The position numbers and the translations under genes were made by a program. DNA of 64,000 nt from positions 62,001 to 126,000 of the forward strand of contig JAVTVY010036896.1 of assembly GCA_036873755.1 (NCBI GenBank). Direction: 5' to 3'. This DNA is from Hanleya hanleyi (Eukaryota; Mollusca; Polyplacophora; Lepidopleurida; Hanleyidae). Within the stretch, counting starts at the first letter, position 1, and the number at the start of each line of letters is the position of its first letter. Below, piece by piece: positions 11,887-22,300 of the stretch. The notes under the pieces were generated by a model. That model did not search any database and was not told the DNA's origin. It saw nothing but the letters and a program-made list of their open reading frames with translations.

Positions 11887-12629
11887 ATAGAAGTGGGAAA
11901 TTGGTGTGGTGTAACGAAGATGCAAAGTATCGGGAATTCTGAACATCGTTTGATGGGTAACAGCTGATCATTGAACTGGACTGAGGAGAGTTAGAAAGGC
12001 ACGCGAAAATCTTTGTATTTTCTGACGCAAAATTCAGAGAAACAAGATTAAACTTCACAAGAACTATCTTCGTAATTAGAACTGGGGTTTTTTCATGATG
12101 GTGAAATGAGTCAAATTCGAGATAGTCAAGAATTATCGTTGCGGAAATGTTTTGATAGGCGAAAATTACACACGTGGAAATTCCTTTCAAAGAGCCGTTG
12201 TTCACTCAATTTTATATCTTGACGCTATTTGTTTGCAATAAGTAGTTTGTTTATTCCTCTCGCGTGTGAACCATTAATACAATATATAATCTTGTATAAG
12301 CACGATTCACACAGAATAACTAAAGGTAATCATTGATAGATGTCTAAGGCTGTGAAGATGTTCGAACATGTGGATCGTGATTGCGTTTAATTCTTGGGAA
12401 TTCACGTTAGGAGGGAACTCTGGGATTATTTGGAACTCAAATTACTTCCTGGATGAAAGGTCTATGGTCCTATAATTCAATTCTTTAACAGAAAATGGTC
12501 CTGTAGTTCAATTCTTTAATAAGGGTAAACACAAGTCACATTGATGGAGACCAAATATCACATACCATCATGCATCAAGGCGATCCTGTTTTATCACGCT
12601 TGAAACCAAAGTGCTGAAATAATCCTTAA
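11887..12629. other. Unassigned sequence
   Basis: Nothing recognisable. A 113-codon minus-strand open frame (11864-12205) overlaps the MITE end and has no family resemblance I can see. Confidence 0.4.
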
Positions 12630-13116
12630 AGGTGAAATGCAAAGGTTTTCATATTTTCCTTCTTATGCTCTTCATTGGTTAGTTGGTGTTGGAACTATCA
12701 ACCTGTTTACTTTTTTTGATTTTATTTGATGTATTTTGTCTTCCAGTAAATTTAGAAAAGTGATTCGAAGTCGGTATATAAAGCCCGGCCGATTTCAGAA
12801 ATGAAATTAGCATCGCTTATCTGCCATTGTTTGACGCTGATTTGGGACGTCACATCAGACCACCTTGCCTGACGTCAACACCTGTAACGTTCAATCTTTG
12901 GGAGGCTGGTCTGACATGACGTCACAATCAAGGAAAGATAAGAGATTCCGTTTTGCAATCGTAATTCAGCTGGGCTTCGGGTGCCAACTTGTTAATAGCT
13001 TCTAGGAGACAATGTACTTCAAATTAAACCAAGCTAAGCAAGCAGACCGACATTTCTATCATTATCACCTACATAAACTATAAAGAGAAAAATCTAAAAA
13101 CCTTTGCATTTCACCT
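12630..13116. mobile_element. MITE with 'aggtgaaatgcaaaggtttt' ends
   Basis: The 20-bp terminus at 12630 is repeated inverted at about 13097-13116. Left context is 'ccttaa', right context 'ctaaat'. This could be a degraded TTAA or TAA target, but one base differs. The interior has partly symmetrical 'gacgtca' motifs and no coding frame. Confidence 0.7.
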
Positions 13117-13328
13117 CTAAATGGTGTTCACAGTGATTACACGTATAAGGGTGGTGACTGTGGACACACTTAAACTTTAGGGTTAAGTTTAAACACTTTA
13201 GTTTAAGCGTATAATATAACTGTTATATGCAAGCATGTGTGCATCAAAAAAAAAGAACCAAGCCGATATTCCAATATATTCCGATAAGACACACTGACTA
13301 TATAAGGGGTCGTTATAAGGGGTCGTTT

Positions 13329-13340
13329 CTTACTTACCCG
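13329..13340 (-). promoter_or_regulatory. Strong splice-donor-like site overlapping the transporter stop codon
   Basis: On the minus strand the last codons read AAC GGG TAA and continue GTAAG, so the sequence AACGG/GTAAGTAAG is a near-consensus 5' splice site. If used, the stop would be removed and the tail would continue in an exon further left. No convincing downstream exon was identified, so the stop-containing form is preferred. Confidence 0.4.
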
Positions 13341-16300
13341 TTTGGTATCATGTGCGTAGATTCGTTGTTCAACGTTGACTGACTGACGTACTCTGAGTGC
13401 GCACGGAGGTACTGTGATGCACTCCGCTCCATATAAGGTAGTGTTATGCCTGGCAATGACGCTTGACTTGCCCCGAGACTGGCCATGCGCAGCAGGCTTC
13501 CGAGGCGAGACTGACTACCCATCTGTAGTTGGCTTCCCACTCGAAACTGGCTTCCGAGACGAAGTTGACTTCCAATATCCAATTGACTTCCCACTCGCAA
13601 CTGTGTTTCACCGTGCGCGCTTGGCTCTACTTCCACTTCAAAGTCCGTATCTTCGGGTTTGTGGCATATCTTCAGCATCAGTCCCAGGAATGAACCAAGG
13701 AAACAGGTTGAACCTACAAGAACAGTAGTAGAGAAAATGGAGATTGAGTCGTATTGATCCCGTTTGACCTTTGTGACATATCATCAGCATCAGTCCCAGG
13801 AATGAACCAAGGAAACAGGTTGAACATAGAAGATCAAAACAGAACTCCTGTTCAAATTTGAACTGCTTCATCGGTCAATTCAAGTCTTCAAAATGTAACC
13901 CGGTATTTTTATTGGGCTGTTGGTGATATTGAAAGAAGTAAGCAAGACATCGTTGGGGGTATATCTGCCCCATATTTTGATTACAGAAACAACCGACCGG
14001 CCACGAATGAATCTCGGATGGCATGGCGGTCTGTATCTCAGTCACGCTTTTATTGTGATTGTTTATGTGTATACACTGAAAAAAAAAATCCTTAAAATCC
14101 AATAAGGAATATACCGTAGCATGTTAAAGAAATTCCTTAACATGATAAGGAATGTTCTTTAGTGATGTTGAGGAGTATTCCGCTGGTGTAATAGTCGGGG
14201 AATATTTCTTAAATTTCTAAGGATTTTTTTTTCCGTGTACCTTACATGTCATGGCGCCACGACCCATTGCAGTGTATGCAAATAGTATATAGGCATTCAT
14301 GTTGGCATACCTACATGTATATCTGTTTTCTTCTTAATACGTCTACATGCAGCAATTACTGGTTTATCTCCATCATTCTGTCATTCCTCATCAAACCTTA
14401 TATAAACGATCTTGCTTCTTTGAACAATCCCAATAAAAAATTGGAAACGGACAAGGTCTGGTAGGGTGAACTCACAGTTGCCTGGCCTGTGGGATATTGG
14501 ATGGTCGATGTCTACGTATAAAATTTTTCAATAAATTAGGAAAGGTAATAAATATATGTATTTTTTTTAATCTATTTTTTTTAAATATTTTTTCTGAGTG
14601 TATTTCTCTTTCATCTTTGGTTCAATTAAAGTCATTCCCTATAATGTCAAGCCGAGTTACTACAGTTTTTAATTATCTACCGTACCCTGCCCTCTATGAC
14701 ATAGAATAAAAGAGTTTCCATGTCATAGAGGGCAGGGTATGGTAGATAATTAAAAACTGTAGCAACTCGCCTTGACGTTACAGGGGATGACTTTAATTGA
14801 GCCAAAGATGAAAGAGAAATACACTTAGAAAAAATATTTTAAAAAAAATCGATTTAAAAAAAATATATATATATTTATTAATTTACATAATTTTTTGAAA
14901 AAAAATTATACATAGACATCGACCATCCAATATCCCACAGGCCAGGCAACTGTGGGTGAACTATCTCTTTCTGTATGTTAATATCTCAAAAGGTCATGCA
15001 TATGGCGTATGCATATGCGAACTAGTGGCATTAGCTAGTTCCAATCAATAGTGACGATGCAAACAACGTTCCAGAGCATTATTTCAGAAACTGGGTCGGA
15101 CAAGGCTAGTCTATCAAGCTCATTCTATCGTGATAAATATCATAAACTGATGAAAAAATACGATCGTAGATTACGGGATCTCTGATATTACGTTTCGTGA
15201 CTTAATGGTAAATTCTGGTTAAGGGGACTGTATAGTACACACTGATCCTCCCAAAACATGGCAGTCATTATTGACAGTGTGAAGGCAAATTATCATTTTT
15301 AAGAAAAATACTTATTTCAATGAAATGAAATTTTTCACACTGTAAATTGAGAATATACTGAGGATAGTTATATAAAATGCATTGTACTATTGTCATGTCC
15401 ATTAACCATATATACATGTGAAATATTGACAATTTTAAAACAGCCAAAACTTACCTCAAAATAACAATCCAAATTCAAGAGACTGATAACAAATACTAGA
15501 GAGGTTCATTCTGTTGTTACTGAGTAAAACCGATGTTCATTGATGTCTCTTTGAGTCTTGGAGAACTTTCCTAAGTTGGGAGTATTCAAGCTGTCTGAAG
15601 TTTTGTAGACTTTCAATTTTGAACTCAATTTGTACCGTAGAATAAGCACGTCACTCCAACAATTCACAAATTGGCTCCAAGCTGCATTTGTGTTTGTGTA
15701 GCACTACACATCCCTAAGTCACCAGCCAATGAGGATACCTCAATGGATATGAAAAACAGTTTGGGCTACTTTTGCTGGTATATTCTATCCCTTCCTGAAG
15801 TTTTGTACAGCACGCTCATTATCAATCATGGTCTCTCGGGTTATAATGTTGAGTGAGCTTTTAAATGCTAGGTGCTATATCATTGCGGTGCTTATTTCTA
15901 CGGTACGAATTCAGTTCAAAATTGAAGGTCTACAAAACTTCAGACAGCTGAAATAGTCCCAACTTTGAAAATTCTCCATGCTTCATAGAGATGTTAATTG
16001 ACATGGATTTCAGTATCCACATGAAAATCTGCAATAAAAGCGCGGCTGAGATACTAAGGCTACGTCCGAGAATCCACCGTATTCTCGAGTATGAATGTTA
16101 GGTGGTGAGGGATGCTTTCGTGTAGAGTCATATGGTTGCTTTTTAGTCGCCAGATTCCGTCAACTTTTCCCACCTCTTGCATATCGCTCCAATTCACTCA
16201 GTTACAACAGAATGACCTGTCTAATACTTATCATTCTCTTAAAGTGGTATTGTTATTTTGACGTAAGTTCTGGCTGTTTTAAATTTTCAATATTGTACAT

Positions 16301-19300
16301 GTATATATAGATAATAGTACTATAATCTTTATATATCTATCCTCAGTATATTCTTAATTTACAGTGTGAAAAATTTCATTTCATTTTCATAAGTAATTTA
16401 CTTGAAAATGATATTTTGCCTTCACACTGAAAATAATGATGGCCATGTTTTTTGTGTGAACCGGTACTATACATGAACCTTAACCCGGAGATGGGCGTCT
16501 TATGGACACTGTATATTACAAGATAGTCATCTATCTTCATATGAACATTCATAATCAAATCGCAATTCAGATGCAATGTAAATATACTCTAGAAATGATG
16601 TGGAAATCCGATTGGACGTCTTGTCGGCGTCATTAACATGAGATTGATCTAATCAAAACCGCTCGGCTTTCCCTAAGTGATTTAGACCCATGTGTAGTGT
16701 AAATTGGGGAAGAGATAGTACTATGTGGAATGATCAAGGTAATTTACAATCTGTAGTGTAAGGATGTATCAACAGATCAGGATATGGAGCATAGAACTAA
16801 GCATGCTAAGTATTACAGTTCTGCAGATACAGTTAGCTGCATTCAAGCATATAGGAAGGAAACAGAAATTAATATACCTGAAAGGAGCATAATTCTGTAA
16901 AATATGGGCGAGGGGAGCCACTTTCGATAGGCACGCCGCATCTGACTTAGCACTAGATAAATGAGTGTTAAAAATTTGGTGGTTGTGTCTCCAGCGGTTT
17001 TGCCTAAAATGCGGTACTGTAACGGTCGGACATACATGGCAACGACAACACCCCGAGGCCAAAATGGTCGAGGGGTAAGAACACAAGAAGATAAATAAGT
17101 TTTCAAAATTTAGCACCTGTACTGAACACGGATATTCAGAAATAACTTGTACATTCAACTACAGATCACGAAATCGGAGATTATTTCATCCGAAAGGGGC
17201 ATAGCTCCATAAAATACGAGCGGAGACAACTAATTTTTTTGTAGGTATCTAGAATACAACTGGATAAAAAAGTTTCCTCATAATTTGGTAGCTGTACCAA
17301 ACACAGTTAATTATATAACTGGTTACATTCAAGCATATATCACAAAATCAAAGATAACTGCACCCAAAAAGGGGCATAACTCTGTAAAATAATGGCCGAG
17401 GCGAGTAATTTTTTGTTGGCTTCTATAATACAACAATATAAACAGGTTTTCAAAATATAATAGCTATATCGAACACAGTTCTGCAGATATAGTTGGTTAC
17501 ATTCAAGCATATAGGACAGAAATAGAAATTAATATATCTGTAAAGGGACATAATTCTGTAACATATGGGCCTAGGGGAGCCAATTTCGATAGGCATCTGA
17601 TTAAGTACTAGATAAAAAAGTGTACAAAATTTGGTTGTTGTGTCTCAAGCGGTTTTGCCTAAAATGCGGTAACGGACGTACGAACGGACGCACATGACAA
17701 CGACAATACCCCGAGGCCAAAATGGCCGAGGGGTAAAAACTGATCCTCTATCAACGAGTGCCTTATTTTCATACATGTATATACATATTATATTATATTT
17801 TATCCCAGCTATAGGAGGATTGACCATAATAGTGTCGCGTGAATACAGACTAATATAATTGGAACGGTTTCATGGAGGACGGCTGTCTACTATATATCCG
17901 GCCACACGCGTGTATTGTAGCTCAACACCCGTACATCAACCATACACAAGGGTCAGTCAAGAACATGCGATATAGGTACTGATATACATATGTTCTGATA
18001 TCGGTAATTACAAGATAATTAAACGGACAGAGGTAATCATATATACCGGTAATAGCAATGTGAATCTCGCAATCACATAAAATTTGAATAAGTTTTGTGA
18101 GCGTCAGATGTAAGCGAAAGTCCCAGACGCTAATTTACTCCGAATGATGACTGCATCCATTCCAATACGTCCCTCTATTTACACTGTTGTTGCCAGTAAA
18201 GTACTCTATACTTCAAATTACAAGCGTCTGGTCCGTCATTCATAATTCAGCCGTCGCCCATTAGAGAATATCCGCGTCCATAATCCAAAGACCTATTCCA
18301 TATTCCATATAACAGTATTAGCACCAAATTCGAAAAGACAATCATAGTATACATAAACATAGGCTTGTTTCCTGCAAGAGAGAAGCGGTCAACAGTTTTC
18401 AATGATGTTCCAAAAATATCAAATCCGTATCACTGATCAGTATTCTTAATCCATAATATTCGTTGTAAAGTCGTCATCTAAAGAATGATGTATCTCAGTC
18501 ATGATTTGATTGTGACTGTTCTTATGAGTACCATGAGGATCTTGAAGTACATGGGTTCATACGGCCCCTAGACCCGGGTTAAGCGGAATTAGACACAACT
18601 TACGAAACGTAACGCCATAGATCTTGCACGCTACGCTCGTATTTTGCTATCAACATGCGATATGTATCTCCAAATTTGAGAAACTTTGAGTGGAGGCGCT
18701 TGGTGGTGTAGCCCTGTTTTATAAGTTTCTGCAACAATGTTTTGTGACGTTGATTAAAATCGTCACATTTAACACAGGTTCATTCATTCTAAATATGATG
18801 TGCCTGTAGGGTTATCTGTAGTTTCCTTCAAATCCAGTGAAGGTGGATATATATCCTTCACTGCGTCATTTATATAGCGATTATCCACAGCGAGAAGATC
18901 GTCTATATAGCGTTTGGTGAATGAGAAGGAACGGGCTTTGAATGGATCGGTTTTTGAAAGCGCCTGCATATAGTCATATTCATAAGAGAACAGATACAGG
19001 TCAGCCAACAGGGGTGCACAATTAGTACCCACTGGAATACCTATATGCTGCTGATATATTGTGTTGCCAAATTTCACATAGATATTTTTAATGAGAAATT
19101 CAAGCAACTCTATAAACAAAGAAACATCCCGTGAATGATATCTCTTGTATGTAGTAGAGCTAAAGAATGCTTTATGGCTTCCGACATTAATATATCTACG
19201 ATCAGTTTTCTTGAACACAGATACTATTAATGAACTTAGACGGTCAATAAGGTCCTGATGAGGGATTGTAGTATAGAGAGTCGAGAAATCCCATGTGGAT

Positions 19301-22300
19301 ACATGTCTGTACGGTATGTGACCTTTAGCATCAAGTTCTTCCGTAAGACATTTTGAGTTTTTCAATATCCACATACATTCAACGCCAGAGTTCTTAGAAA
19401 TAGTGGCGCAATACCTTTCCCAAAATGCTTTTACCTCCTGAAGGGCCCTCGTCAATAGGGTTGAAAGAAGCTTGGTGGTGCAGCTTCTAGAACCAGCAAT
19501 GAATCTAGCTTTGTATGGTGATTTATGCATTTTGGGAGTCCAGTATACTTTTGGTATATCGTTATATTTGGTTGGAAGACCAATACCTTTTTCATTGAGA
19601 AACGTATAATACATATACGACTACTTGCAGACATATAACTCAACCATTTCGTTAAAAATGTCATGAAATCGTCATTTTTATCGACAATATCATCCGCTGT
19701 AAGATGTTTAAGTCAAGGTGATTGCCTGCTAATGTTAAAACGATGAGAAACGAAATATAAAGGATGCTACAGGGCGAGTAAAAAAAAATGTCCACTTGTG
19801 GTTTTGTCCATTTATTCATATGAAGTTACAATTTATTGCGTATATAAATATAACACATGGAAGGGTACTTCATATCGCCACTATATTCATCCATGGTATA
19901 TTTTATTCGTGCAAGAAAATATACATATATTGTGTATATACCAATGGCGCTCACGAAAGGAAAGTGCATTCTCTCCATAACGCAGAAATGAGTGAACACA
20001 GCTGTTGATGAAGAGGGAGGGAAGGAGGGAGGGAATTTGGCTTAATGTCACACTCAAGTTTGTTTCACTCATATGGTGACAGTCAGTTTGGTTGGTGGAG
20101 GAAGCCGGAGTACCCGGAGAGAACCACCGCCCTTCGGCAAGTAACTGTTGGTTGGTTGGTTGTTTGAATTTTAACGTCACACCTAACCTTATTGGTCACG
20201 CGGCGACGATGACCCAAACAAACATACCCTAACAAACCCTAATCCTAACAAACAAAAAAAAAAATTGAATTTCGAATTTTGAAAATTAGGCTCTACAGAC
20301 ACTGATCACAATGGATCCTCAGAGAGCCCAATCTGTTTGGTACTTTAATCTACCTCCGGTGCCAGACAAACATGGTATGGTAAACCATGCTGCCCTAAGA
20401 TGGAGGGCCGGCAAGTAACTGACAAACTTTCACACATGGACCAGCTGAGCTCGAACCCGTGCCGGTTCAGCGGTGTGAGGCTAGCGGTCACCAGCGAAGC
20501 GCCTTAGACCACTCGCCCCCCTGTTGATGAAGAAACAGGAATGAGACTCTTCAGTGTTTATCTATTTTCAGGAATTTATGTTGCACATTTTTCCAATGCC
20601 AAGCAGCAACTCTCGGAGACAGGGTCTTAAAGTGCAACAGAGATACCTGAAAACAGCTAAACATATGAAGTGTCTCATTGCTGTGTACGTTTTCATGCAT
20701 TTCCAAGTTATGTAGAGACTGCACTTTCTATCCGTGAGCGTCATTGGTAAATACACATTATATGTATATTTATATCGATAAATAAAACATACATTGGGTG
20801 GATATAGTACAGAGAGGGAGATCCTTTCATTGTGTTATATTCATATACACAATGAATTATATCTTCAGATGAATAAATTAACAAAACCACAGGTGGACAT
20901 TTTTTTTTACTCACCCTGTATATGTCTGTTAGCAAGCGAATGTGTGTGTTTGAGTATACTGGTATTAATGGCATTCACAGTGCAACAGGACGGACGTATT
21001 GGCCTGGGAGTCAACAGCATATGGAGAGCTGAGTCAATTTCATCCATACGTGTTTCTGTCTCTCGCCCGCTTCGCAAATTAGTATAGGGCCTGTGGCTAT
21101 TATGCCAGCACGTACAGTCAATGAAGAGAAAGCGTGTACATATTTAAATATTCCATCAGTGTCAGGTAAAGTGGTTTCAGACTGCCACCAACTGGTTTAA
21201 TCTTGAACAAAAAAGCACAACGTAGAATAAACATACCGGCAAATACAAAGCTCCATGTATATGATCCGGATGCTTCCACCATCCAGCCTGCAATGTTGAC
21301 AAAATGTAAACATTAGTTACACATTGGTTATTGGCTATCTCCGTCATCTTCCCCTCATGAAGGAACAAATAGACAAATATTACCTTCAAAATGCTGCTAC
21401 TTATCTAATATTTGATCTAAGCTATATTCTGCCATTCTCGCATTGACAGAGTTTGTAAACCTCATAAACTGTCGGTATAACACCCTATGAATGCATTGGG
21501 CCGAAAACAACGCGGCGCGCATGAGCATTCAATCTTTATTCCATTCTCCATACCAGAGAAATAGGATATGCATTCAGTATATCTTATACAAGAATACAAG
21601 TTAGATGCTCAAATATCGGACAACAGCATAGACCTCAACGTCTTGCTAAGCTGTAGCATCCTGAGGGCACTTTGATCCAATTCGTTGCAGGGACGCTGAT
21701 TGGCCGAGAACCATGCGCATAAAAGCTGATCACCGCATTTTTAACCCTAATGCCATCAGAAGGTATGTCTGACAGTGGGAAGTATATAACCTCATGCCAA
21801 GAGAATGTCCTCTGCAAATGCATATATTCTCATGTTATTATGTGGGTGAAATTCACATGACAAAGACGCATAACACCCATACTATAGCCTTCTTAGTCAA
21901 AATTTGAATTTTGTACACTGGGTTACCTATCCTAAAGCAACATAGTACAGTATACATATGATTTGTGTAGTACTCGAGAATTTCCAAGGCCGACCACCAA
22001 TTATATTATTCATGGAGTTCGGAGAGATCAATAAATCAACACAATAGCGAATTTTAAAATTACTCTATAATAAACATAGATTGAAAGTTAACTCTCACCT
22101 GCGAGTGGAGGTCCCAGCATGAAACCTGTACCACACACCAACATCTCCAGGCCGTATGCTACCGCCAGGTGGCGCAACCCAGCAAGGTCCTTGGTGATGG
22201 TTGTCATGACTACAACTGGACCACCCATGAAGATTCCAAACAAGCCGGCGTACACCAACGAGGCAGTGAAAGTGTTCGGAATAAACGGAAAAACGATGGT

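Noticed and set aside
20960..21120. Last transporter exon just after exon 4
   Set aside because: A phase-compatible AG exists near 21080, but the resulting peptide lacks helix 12. The exon at 13713-13334 supplies helix 12 in phase.
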